Part shown: positions 8,751 through 15,761 of the stretch, piece by piece
How positions within the stretch are numbered: the first letter of the stretch is position 1
Layout of the letters: each line of letters starts with the position of its first letter
Source: Arachnia rubra
GTDB taxonomy: Bacteria; Actinomycetota; Actinomycetes; Propionibacteriales; Propionibacteriaceae
Length of the DNA: 64,000 nucleotides
Direction of reading: 5' to 3'
Assembly: GCF_019973735.1 (NCBI RefSeq)
Contig: NZ_AP024463.1
Coordinates: 1,426,001 to 1,490,000 of the forward strand
Translations under genes and position numbers: made by a program
The notes under the pieces: generated by a model
Seen by the model: the letters and a program-made list of their open reading frames with translations, nothing else
The model's database searches: none
What the model was told of the DNA's origin: nothing

Positions 8751-11149
8751 TAGTTTCCCCCCACGTCGAGCAGCCCGTCGACCATGTGGGCGACCAGGGC
8801 GCCCTGCTCTAGGGCCTGATTGGCGGCGCCCAGCGCGGTATCGACCCCCGCCTGCCAAGCACTATGCTCCATCAGGTGAAGCGCAGTGGCTGTTTCGATC
8901 TGGAGCATGCTGATCAAAGCGTTTCCCGCCCCACCCGTCGGAGGTTCGGGCGCATCTTGAGGCACCAAGATGTTGAGCTGCCGCATTACGTCGCGAGCAA
9001 GGTGCGGACTGGAGGCGGGTAGACAGGAGTGCAGAACATCGCGGAGCATACGCAGCGAATGCGTCGTCGCTGGATCACTTAGAGCGTGCGGGTCGCCCTG
9101 TTGCAATAGCGAGTCGACTAGGAGCCCGACTTCGACAAGGTCCTCGAACTTGTAGAGACGCGCGGCGGTGATCGCGACGAGAGAGAGGGTCTGCAGCTGC
9201 ATCTGCACCCAAATGGATCGGTCTCTGACCAGCTCTGGGGAGTCCTGTCGAACATTGAAGGCTACGCGCGACCACAGGCGGGCAGTTGACGCTTGCGACG
9301 TTATGAAGGCCAGCTGTGCGAGGTTGTGCATGGGCATACTGAGAAGCACCAGTACTTCAGGCTGCTCTTTGAACATCTCGACCAGCTGCTTCAGGAGGTG
9401 GTCTACAGGACGGAGCAAGAGGGCTCCTTCTCGGAAGTGGCCCCTCTCTGTTAGCTGTCGGACCCATTCGTCGCTGGTGCTTATGAGGGCCCACACGGTG
9501 GGCCCATTCAGCGCAACCCCCTGTTTACCCATGACCAACTGGACGAAGCCATGGATGGTTACGACTTCGTCCAAGTCGTGAGGCTGGCCAGACGCGACGA
9601 TTTCCTGTCGGATGAACGCGGAAGCAAGAAGCTCTTCCAATGCCGCAGCGGCCATCCCCTGGCGGGCTACTAGGTCGAGTAGGAGACGGCTGGGCACGCG
9701 ACTTCCACCCATCACCAGTAGGAGCGACGCGAGCGACTGCGCTTCCGGAGACAGCTCCCTCCATTGGGAAAGGACCACGTGCGCGGCGGTCCGCGGGTAG
9801 CCATGAGGCAAGAGGGTTTCGTTGTCCAAGTCGAGGCGGTCGATCCGCTCAGCAAACTGCTGCATGGCCGCGATAGAACCCCCATGTCGGGTGATCCAAC
9901 CAATCGCCAGCTCCAGAGCCAACGGCCATCCGGCGAGCGACCGCGACATCGAGTCACAAGCGGATAGCTGCTCGGTAGACCACAACTCGACTGGTCGGCC
10001 CAACCGGCGTGCCACAAACAGGCGAGCTTCGATCTCGCAAAAAGCATCCATGGTCATTGCGGGTGCGAACGACTCGGGCCAATTCGTCACCGAGGTTGTT
10101 AGGAGAACTTGTCCGTAGCCGCTGCGTGGCACCCAAGGATCGACCTCCGCCAAGGTGGAAGCTCCGTCGAGGACCAGTGCCCAAGGCACCGGTAGCCCTG
10201 ACAAAACCTCCACGAGATCCTGTGCCGGTGTATTGCTGGGGGTGATGCGCGCCCCCAGCTGGTCAAGGACTATCGGAACCTGAGACTCCAGCACTGCAGC
10301 CGAACTGGCGTCCAACCATAGGACGAAAGCAACGTGCTCCAGGAGGGACCGAGCATGTAGGCACGCGGTGGCGGACTTTCCAGTGCCGGACAGCCCCTTC
10401 AGCACTGCTATCCGGGGAGTGCCCTCGTAGAGCGAGCTCGCCGGCAAGTGGGTTTCAAGAAAGCGAGTGGATTCCTGTCGCTCGATAAAATCCCCCGTGG
10501 GGACCTGAATGCACTTGCCCCAGGCGCGCGCTCCAAGAGCGCTCGACAATAGCGGATTTGCGCCCTCAAGAATCGCCCGAACGTCCTCGTGAACCAGGCT
10601 TTGGTCGTGAGCGCGGGCACTGGCCTCGTGGACACGGTCGACCAGCTGGCGCAGCAGCAGGTAGTGCAGCTCGCAGCCTGTCCCCCCGGCCCCCACGGCG
10701 CGCAGGTTGCCGATGGTGTGCAACAGCTTCGCTGTGAGCTGCTGTGACGACTCCTTGCGCTGGACGAAGTGCTCTCCCGCTTTGAGGAGCTGGGAGTTTG
10801 GGTTGGCCAGCTCTTTGGCGAGCTGGGTGGTCTGGGTTCGGTTGGTGATTACCTCGCGTCGTCGCGCGGCCGGGTGCTCACGGCGCAGACCATCGAGTAT
10901 CTGTTGAACTGCTTTGACGCCGATCGTGGTCGAAGAATCCGGCAACGAGGCCTTCACTTGGAGCACGCTCTCGGGCGGTCTACAGGGTGTCAGGTGAACA
11001 ACGATGTCGGCTGAATCCTGACTGACCGGGTCGACGTCGACTGACCAGTCGGTCGACCCCCTGGCGTACAAGTCAAGCAGCACCTCTACGGTGAGCAGGT
11101 ACTGGTACCTGAACCCGAATGCAGCCCCCACGCCGCCAGATCCCGTCAT
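8750..11149 (-). CDS. Putative antiphage STAND NTPase with N-terminal PD-(D/E)XK-like nuclease domain
   Basis: Multidomain protein of 799 aa. Residues 8-70 (FGFRYQYLLTVEVLL, then SADIV around 46-50 and LQVKAS at 63-68) resemble the nuclease-like domain found in Cap4/DUF4297-type defence proteins, where an acidic residue and a Q-x-K pair bind metal. Residues 245-400 form a P-loop NTPase: Walker A GLSGTGKSA at 252-260, Walker B WALVLDGA at 323-330, and a sensor-like LLTTS near 350. The remaining 400 residues are helical, as in STAND sensor arms. STAND proteins oligomerise on sensing a target and switch on the effector domain. Here DNA or tRNA cleavage is my inference. ATG with GGAGA just upstream. 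Co-transcribed with the 264-aa gene. Confidence 0.78.
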   Translation of the reverse strand: MTGSGGVGAAFGFRYQYLLTVEVLLDLYARGSTDWSVDVDPVSQDSADIVVHLTPCRPPESVLQVKASLPDSSTTIGVKAVQQILDGLRREHPAARRREVITNRTQTTQLAKELANPNSQLLKAGEHFVQRKESSQQLTAKLLHTIGNLRAVGAGGTGCELHYLLLRQLVDRVHEASARAHDQSLVHEDVRAILEGANPLLSSALGARAWGKCIQVPTGDFIERQESTRFLETHLPASSLYEGTPRIAVLKGLSGTGKSATACLHARSLLEHVAFVLWLDASSAAVLESQVPIVLDQLGARITPSNTPAQDLVEVLSGLPVPWALVLDGASTLAEVDPWVPRSGYGQVLLTTSVTNWPESFAPAMTMDAFCEIEARLFVARRLGRPVELWSTEQLSACDSMSRSLAGWPLALELAIGWITRHGGSIAAMQQFAERIDRLDLDNETLLPHGYPRTAAHVVLSQWRELSPEAQSLASLLLVMGGSRVPSRLLLDLVARQGMAAAALEELLASAFIRQEIVASGQPHDLDEVVTIHGFVQLVMGKQGVALNGPTVWALISTSDEWVRQLTERGHFREGALLLRPVDHLLKQLVEMFKEQPEVLVLLSMPMHNLAQLAFITSQASTARLWSRVAFNVRQDSPELVRDRSIWVQMQLQTLSLVAITAARLYKFEDLVEVGLLVDSLLQQGDPHALSDPATTHSLRMLRDVLHSCLPASSPHLARDVMRQLNILVPQDAPEPPTGGAGNALISMLQIETATALHLMEHSAWQAGVDTALGAANQALEQGALVAHMVDGLLDVGGN

Positions 11150-11352
11150 GAGTCTCCATTCTATGAGACCGGTCGGGAAGTGAACATGGGCTTACCTTCG
11201 GTTTGGAGTGGAGTGCCTGGCGTTTCGTGGACTGTGGTGAAAGCCTGGGTTTATTCGAGCTTTTGAGGTAAAAGATTCTGTGTGATGTCGGCTTTGAAAT
11301 TTTGGTAGAGAGTTTGAAGAACGCATTCGTTGTGGAGGTTCTTGAAGGAGGG
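11150..11352. other. Non-coding stretch upstream of the nuclease-STAND operon
   Basis: Holds the operon's 5' region. On the minus strand a TAGAAT box (11158-11163) stands just before the start. The right copy of the 19-bp direct repeat lies at 11187-11205, and a lone TTATTC lies near 11251. The stretch is moderately AT-rich, and I see no reading frame worth calling. Confidence 0.5.
11187..11205. repeat. 19-bp direct repeat, right copy
   Basis: TGGGCTTACCTTCGGTTTG matches 5871-5889 at 18 of 19 positions and in the same orientation. Confidence 0.5.
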
Positions 11353-11432
11353 TTATTCAGGAATCACTTCCTCCGTGACATCTCCCCTTGTCAACCGTGG
11401 GTTGTCAGGGACTTAGCAGCATTGCTGAATAA
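11353..11432. repeat. Repeat family A, copy 2 (80 bp)
   Basis: TTATTCAGGAATCACTTCC begins the element and TGAATAA ends it. It lies in the same orientation as copy 1. The right end is followed by GCCTCAAGG, making TGAATAAGCCTCAAGGGGTC, which is repeated inverted at 11538-11556. Confidence 0.7.
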
Positions 11433-11556
11433 GCCTCAAGGGGTCTCGTCCGATCGCAGATGGTGGCGAATATCTTACAATCTGGAGCCGGCGAACTGTG
11501 GATCAGCTGGGTGAGAATATGGCGGAAACAGCATCCCGACCCTTGAGGCTTATTCA
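11426..11556. mobile_element. 131-bp segment bounded by 19-20 bp inverted repeats
   Basis: TGAATAAGCCTCAAGGGGTC (11426-11445) and GACCCTTGAGGCTTATTCA (11538-11556) are inverted repeats with one missing base. The right arm ends exactly at the stop codon of the IS5-type transposase remnant, so it is probably a true insertion-sequence end. The segment shares its left arm with repeat A copy 2. It contains no convincing gene. Confidence 0.55.
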
Positions 11557-11670
11557 TGGAGTGTAGGTGAATATGATTCCGAGGACGGCGTTGATGGTGG
11601 TGAAGGTTGGGTAAGGGCGGCGGTAGTCGGTGTGGAGGATACGCCAGGTTTTCAACTGGGCGATACTTCG
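11554..11670 (-). pseudogene. IS5-type transposase, C-terminal remnant
   Basis: Reading leftward from 11670, the frame gives a 38-residue tail containing AQLKTWRILHTDYRRPY, followed by FTTINAVLGIIF and a TGA. The pattern LK-x-WRIL-x-x-DYRRP is typical of the C-terminal helices of IS5/IS427-like DDE transposases. No N-terminal part or catalytic triad remains. Upstream, the homology stops exactly where repeat B copy 2 begins, so that repeat probably interrupted or replaced the rest. The stop codon overlaps the TTATTCA end motif. Confidence 0.65.
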
Positions 11671-11747
11671 AAGCTTATTCACAGCTACGGGCAACCAGGC
11701 TCTGACGAGGGGTTCCACCGCCCCTCAGCTACCCATGAATAAACCTC
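11671..11747. repeat. Repeat family B, copy 2 (77 bp), inverted, right flank
   Basis: Reverse complement of 7867-7943 with one mismatch. It begins AAGCTTATTCACAGC and ends CATGAATAAACCTC. With copy 1 it frames 3.7 kb holding the nuclease-STAND operon, repeat A copy 2 and the IS5 remnant. From 11748 to 11911 I see no gene except promoter-like sequence for hicA. Confidence 0.85.
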
Positions 11748-11911
11748 TTCGTTCTATGAGGTAGCGGATAGTGTTGATTTTCTTATTGAATCCCTCATAT
11801 CGTGATTTAAAGGTGATCCTATCGGGCGAGGGCCAAAGGCCCGGGTGGTGGCTAGCCAGGGGGCGCTGAGACCCTCGGGTGGGTGATTGGTGATGAAGAT
11901 AGTCTCGGGAC

Positions 11912-12118
11912 ATGAGGCTTCAGAGATACCGGAATGTTGCGGAGACGCTGACTTCGCAGGGATGGCGGGTGCTGCGGCAGGTTTCTGAGTCGCATGAGAT
12001 CTGGTGCGCATCAGATGGCATCACCAAGGTCGTCGTCCCACGGCATCGTGAGGTCGCGGCCGGTGTCTTGCGCAGGATCGCCGAGCGGCTTGAGTCTGTT
12101 CCCGGCAGCTGGCGGTGA
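11912..12118 (+). CDS. HicA-like toxin (type II toxin-antitoxin, mRNA interferase)
   Basis: The 68-aa product has the double-stranded RNA-binding-like layout of HicA: LTSQGWRVLRQ (helix and strand), then a histidine in ESHEIW aligning with the catalytic Gly-Ser-His of the family, ITKVVVPRH, and a C-terminal helix AAGVLRRIAERL. HicA toxins cleave mRNA. The following gene looks like HicB. A TAGTCT box ends 6 nt before the ATG. The family match is by pattern, and divergence is considerable. Confidence 0.72.
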   Translation: MRLQRYRNVAETLTSQGWRVLRQVSESHEIWCASDGITKVVVPRHREVAAGVLRRIAERLESVPGSWR

Positions 12119-12125
12119 GAGTCCC

Positions 12126-12524
12126 ATGAGTTGTCCCAAGGCGTATGGGATTGTGGCCAAGCGCGAAGGGTCCTGGTGGGTGCTTGCCATCGACTCCCTG
12201 GGTATCGCCGGGCAGGTCCGGCATCTCGACGAGGGCGAGTCCGTCGGCCGGGACCTGATAGCCGCGTTCCTCGACGTCCCGGGCGAACAGGTCAGCGTTG
12301 AACTCGAAGTGATCCTGCCGGAAGAGGCCGCGACTGCCCTGGCTGAGGCCACTCGCGAGGAGGAGATCGCCAGGACCGCCTTCGCCGCGGCTGTTGCCAA
12401 ACGCCGCAGCGCGCTTGCCGCCCTGCGGCGGGCCGGGATGAGTCAGAGCGAGGTGGCCCGGGCGCTGGGGTTGACCCCTCAAGGCCTGAGCCAGTTCGTC
12501 AAGGAGGACGGGGCAGGCCTGTAG
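12126..12524 (+). CDS. HicB-like antitoxin with C-terminal helix-turn-helix
   Basis: The 132-aa product has an N-terminal beta-rich domain (AYGIVAKREGSWWVLAIDSLGIAGQVRHLDE, about residues 6-36) like the partial RNase H fold of HicB. A charged helical linker follows. The C-terminal helix-turn-helix, AGMSQSEVARALGLTPQGLSQFVK, probably binds the operon's own promoter. The ATG at 12126 lies 7 nt after the toxin stop, and a longer upstream frame overlapping the toxin is unlikely. Toxin first, antitoxin second is the usual hicAB order. Confidence 0.75.
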   Translation: MSCPKAYGIVAKREGSWWVLAIDSLGIAGQVRHLDEGESVGRDLIAAFLDVPGEQVSVELEVILPEEAATALAEATREEEIARTAFAAAVAKRRSALAALRRAGMSQSEVARALGLTPQGLSQFVKEDGAGL

Positions 12525-12550
12525 GCGTCAGTGAAACTGGTACCCTGAGC

Positions 12551-12568
12551 AGCTGGGCTCGCCCAGCT
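12551..12568. terminator. Hairpin after the HicAB-like pair
   Basis: AGCTGGGC and GCCCAGCT, separated by TC, form an 8-bp stem in the 99-bp gap before the acetyltransferase gene. No T tract follows, so terminator function is uncertain. Confidence 0.35.
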
Positions 12569-12623
12569 CCGGAAAAGGGGGATCTGCGACGTCCCAGATT
12601 AGCGACTGCCGAAGGGGCACTGC

Positions 12624-13238
12624 ATGAGCATCACCGTTGTCCAGGGGGAGGAGAAAGACCTTCCCGTAGTGGCCCGGCTCTTCGCCAAGGCCTTTCACGA
12701 CGACCCGGTGATCGCTGCGATGATCCCAGGACAGCGGGATCGCCTGCGACGTCTGACCAGGATGTTCTTGGCAGAGTTGCGCACCGGAGCGATGGCCGGA
12801 GGGGCCGTCGATCTGGCATACAGCGAGCAGGACGATCGTATGGTCGGCGCGGCAGCCTGGGAGTCTCCCGACCACAAGGTACCCAGCTGGGCGAAGTTAC
12901 GTGAGCTTCCTCGTGCGATCTCAGCAGTCGGGTTACGGCATCTGCCGCAGACCATCAAGCTTCTGGACATCTTCGCCCGGAGCCGCCCCGGGGAGCCTCA
13001 CTGGTACCTGGTTGACATCGCCGTCGGGGAAAAGGCGCGCGGCCTGGGAGCCGGGACCATGCTGCTGCGTCACCGGCTCGAGGCGGTCGACTCCGCTGGC
13101 CTGCCCAGTTACCTGGAAGCCACCACGCCGGCCAGTCAGCGGCTCTACGAGCGGTTCGGTTTCACGGTTCGGGAGCCACTCCACATGGTCGAGTCCGGCT
13201 ACCCCGTGACGATGTACCGTCCGGTCCCCGCATCCTGA
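12624..13238 (+). CDS. GNAT family N-acetyltransferase
   Basis: Acetyl-CoA-dependent transferase with unknown substrate. The 204-aa product has the GNAT core in the second half: YLVDIAVGEKARGLGAGTMLL (about residues 130-150), with the acetyl-CoA loop ARGLGAG, then YLEATTPASQRLYERFGF, the usual motif-B region. The N-terminal part (AFHDDPVIAAMIPG) is common in actinobacterial GNATs. ATG with GAAGGGG upstream. It stands alone and converges on the aldo/keto reductase gene. Confidence 0.88.
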   Translation: MSITVVQGEEKDLPVVARLFAKAFHDDPVIAAMIPGQRDRLRRLTRMFLAELRTGAMAGGAVDLAYSEQDDRMVGAAAWESPDHKVPSWAKLRELPRAISAVGLRHLPQTIKLLDIFARSRPGEPHWYLVDIAVGEKARGLGAGTMLLRHRLEAVDSAGLPSYLEATTPASQRLYERFGFTVREPLHMVESGYPVTMYRPVPAS

Positions 13239-13262
13239 GAACCTGGCCGGGACCTTAAGACA

Positions 13263-14105
13263 TCAGTTCCGGTATTTGCTGTGCAGATACTCCAGCAGGC
13301 GTGGATCCTGATGGGTCATGCCCGCATTGGGTCGATGCCTATCGAGGGCTGAGACAGCCGACATCTCCTCATCGGTTAACTCGATGTCACAGAGGTCGCG
13401 GTTCTCCCGGAGCCGTGATGCGTGAGTGCTCTTGACCACCAGCGGGATGCCGCGTTGCAGCAGCCAGCGGAGCATGATCTGTGCCACCGACTTCCCATGC
13501 CGCTGCGCAATCTCGTGGAGGACTGGCTCGTCGTGAACCTCCGCACGTCCCTGGGCCAGCGGGGCCCAGGCCTGCAGGACCGTGCCATGGCCTTTGGTGA
13601 TCTCCAGTAGGTCCTGCCTTTGGTACAGGGGATGAACCTCGCACTGGTTCACAGCGGGGACGACCTGGTTGTGTATGACCAGGTCGAGGTAGCGCTCTGG
13701 CGGAAAATTCGAGACACCGATCGCGTGGACGGCGCCCTGCTTGTACAGATTCTCCAGGGCCCGCCACGCGCCGTAGTAGTCGTTGAACGGCTGGTGCAGC
13801 AGATACAGGTCCACGTGGCCTAGGCCGAGCCTGCCCAGTGAATTCTCGAAGGCCCGCATCACCGCGTCATACCCGAAATCCCGGTACCAGGCCTTGGTGG
13901 TCACGAACAACTCGTCTCGTGGTATCCCCGATGCAGCGATCACCTCACCGACGGCCCGCTCATTGCCGTAGAGAGCAGCCGTATCGATCAGCCGGTAACC
14001 GGCCTCAAGCGCGGCTGGGAGCGCGGAACGCACCTCGTCCTCGGTCATCCGGAACACACCCATGCCCAGCGGGGGCATCTTGACGCCATTGTTGAGGGTA
14101 ATCAT
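13263..14105 (-). CDS. Aldo/keto reductase
   Basis: NADPH-dependent carbonyl reductase of the AKR5-like group. The 280-aa TIM barrel has the catalytic tetrad in place: DTAALYGNE (Asp and Tyr), VTTKAW (Lys) and YLLHQP (His). IGVSNF and the coenzyme loop VVKSTHASRLRENRD also match the family. The substrate is unknown; bacterial homologues reduce 2,5-diketo-gluconate or methylglyoxal. The ATG at 14105 gives the standard N-terminus MITLNNGVKMPPLGMG. Confidence 0.93.
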   Translation of the reverse strand: MITLNNGVKMPPLGMGVFRMTEDEVRSALPAALEAGYRLIDTAALYGNERAVGEVIAASGIPRDELFVTTKAWYRDFGYDAVMRAFENSLGRLGLGHVDLYLLHQPFNDYYGAWRALENLYKQGAVHAIGVSNFPPERYLDLVIHNQVVPAVNQCEVHPLYQRQDLLEITKGHGTVLQAWAPLAQGRAEVHDEPVLHEIAQRHGKSVAQIMLRWLLQRGIPLVVKSTHASRLRENRDLCDIELTDEEMSAVSALDRHRPNAGMTHQDPRLLEYLHSKYRN

Positions 14106-14246
14106 CTGTGGACCTTCCTGACCGGCTTCGCTTTCACGCTACAGGCGGATCAACCCATCCTGAGGGAGATGCTAGTACTATCTCGACCGACACCAGTCTG
14201 CTGGTGGCGAGGGGAGGACCGAGAAATCGAGGTCTAGGAGGAATCG

Positions 14247-15635
14247 ATGAACTACGCCCGGTTTTCCCGCCGCACCCTACTCGGGGCCGGAGCCCTGGGG
14301 ATGCTGGCTGGCTGTGCCGCGGACCCCCAGCCGGCACCCACAGCATCTGGCACAGCATCACCGGTGGGTGCGGCCACCGGTAGCAATCCCTTCGATGCCT
14401 TCTATGACCCCGGTTTCCGACTCTCGCCCCTGTCCGCCGACTCGATCGAGACCCTCAGCCGTCCGGAGCGGGCCGCAGGCATGTCCGATGCTGTGATCGA
14501 TCCCGCCTATTCGACCCGGCTCTACCGCGCCACCGCAGTTGCCGAGGGCGGTGGCGGGCACCTGCGTCACGAGTACTCCCGCCGGCAAGCGTTCAATGCC
14601 GACAACAGCCGCTACCTGGCCCAGGACGGGGCTGGAGCCTGGCATCTCTACAACGCCTCGGACTGGGCGCATCTGAGAAGGCTCTCCGACCTGGTTGGTG
14701 ACTGTGAGCCTCTCTGGCACCCCACGCAACCATCCCGCCTGTATTTCACCGAACGCAATGGGGGCCTGGTCTGGTGGCTGCTCGATGTGGAATCTGAGAC
14801 CAAGGAACAGGCCTTCGACTTCACCGGCCAGACTCCCTGGCCGCAGGCGACGGCCTTCTGGACCAAGGGGGAGGGGACCCTCAGCGCCGACGGCAAGATC
14901 TTGGGGCTCATGGCGACCTCCTACGACGCTGGGGCGCAGCGTAACACCTGCTATGGACTTATCACCCTGGACCTGGAGTCCAAGGCCATCATCGGCACCT
15001 TGGAGGCAACGGGTTTCCCAGTCCCGGGCGCATTCCCTGATCACATTTCCACCGCTCCCAGCGGCAACTATGTGGTTTCCTCCTGGCTCGCCGGGGAGGG
15101 AGGCACCGTAGCCTATGGGCCTGACCTTAAGCAGCCACGCCAGCTTATCGATGCCTCGGAACACTCTGACCTGGCCTTCGGGCCTGACGGCAAGGATCTG
15201 CTCGTGGTTGCCGACTATGCGAAGGGGCAGATCGCCGCCATCGACATCGCGACAGGGGAGCGCAATGACCTACACACCCTCTACCCAGCTGACGGCGAGG
15301 CCTATGCGACGCATATTAGTGGGCAGGCCTTTGATGTCCCCGGTTGGGCGGTCATCTCGACTTATGGGGACACCGCCAGTCATGGCTCGCAGTCTCCGGC
15401 GCAGACACTTCGTCCCGAGTACCGGAAAGTGTGGCTGCTGGAACTCGTGCCTGGGGGCAGGGCTTTGAACGTCGCCCACATACGTGCCAATGGTGAACAG
15501 GTCGAGGGCGACACCTATTTTCTCGAACCCCAGGCCAGTGTTTCCCGTGATCTCAGCCGGATCATCTTCGCCACCAACTTCGGCGGCGGTGAGATCAACA
15601 GCTACGTCGTGGGTCTGCCATCGAAGTTCGCCTGA
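14247..15635 (+). CDS. Tat-exported lipoprotein with beta-propeller-like fold
   Basis: The 462-aa secreted protein begins with a twin-arginine signal, RFSRRTLLGAG, and a lipobox ending LAGC (cysteine near residue 22). It should therefore be folded in the cytoplasm, exported by Tat and lipid-anchored outside. A Ser/Thr/Pro/Ala-rich linker follows. The rest shows repeated blades with FNADNSRYLAQDG, TLSADGKILGLMA, TAPSGNYVVSSW and LAFGPDGKDLLVV, resembling WD40-like or oligogalacturonate-lyase-like propellers. No catalytic site is identifiable. AGGAGG lies 7 nt before the ATG. Monocistronic, divergent from the AKR gene. Confidence 0.8.
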   Translation: MNYARFSRRTLLGAGALGMLAGCAADPQPAPTASGTASPVGAATGSNPFDAFYDPGFRLSPLSADSIETLSRPERAAGMSDAVIDPAYSTRLYRATAVAEGGGGHLRHEYSRRQAFNADNSRYLAQDGAGAWHLYNASDWAHLRRLSDLVGDCEPLWHPTQPSRLYFTERNGGLVWWLLDVESETKEQAFDFTGQTPWPQATAFWTKGEGTLSADGKILGLMATSYDAGAQRNTCYGLITLDLESKAIIGTLEATGFPVPGAFPDHISTAPSGNYVVSSWLAGEGGTVAYGPDLKQPRQLIDASEHSDLAFGPDGKDLLVVADYAKGQIAAIDIATGERNDLHTLYPADGEAYATHISGQAFDVPGWAVISTYGDTASHGSQSPAQTLRPEYRKVWLLELVPGGRALNVAHIRANGEQVEGDTYFLEPQASVSRDLSRIIFATNFGGGEINSYVVGLPSKFA

Positions 15636-15712
15636 GGGGAGAGACCATCGCTGGTTGACTGGGTGACGCGCGCGAATCCATCCTGACGGCGACTTTTCTG
15701 CCTGCGGATCGC

Positions 15713-15718
15713 TAGGCT
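15713..15718 (+). promoter_or_regulatory. Putative -10 box TAGGCT before the HemCD paralogue
   Basis: Same hexamer as before tRNA-Ala copy 2. It predicts a start near 15725 and a leader of 35-45 nt, so unlike many genes here this one would not be leaderless. Confidence 0.4.
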
Positions 15719-15761
15719 GGGCCCCGACGATGATGCAGTCTTGGTCGCTATATCAGTGAGG

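Noticed and set aside
14358..15164. Minus-strand frame of 268 codons inside the lipoprotein gene
   Set aside because: Opposite a well-formed Tat lipoprotein with SD and propeller repeats. No motifs, no start signal.
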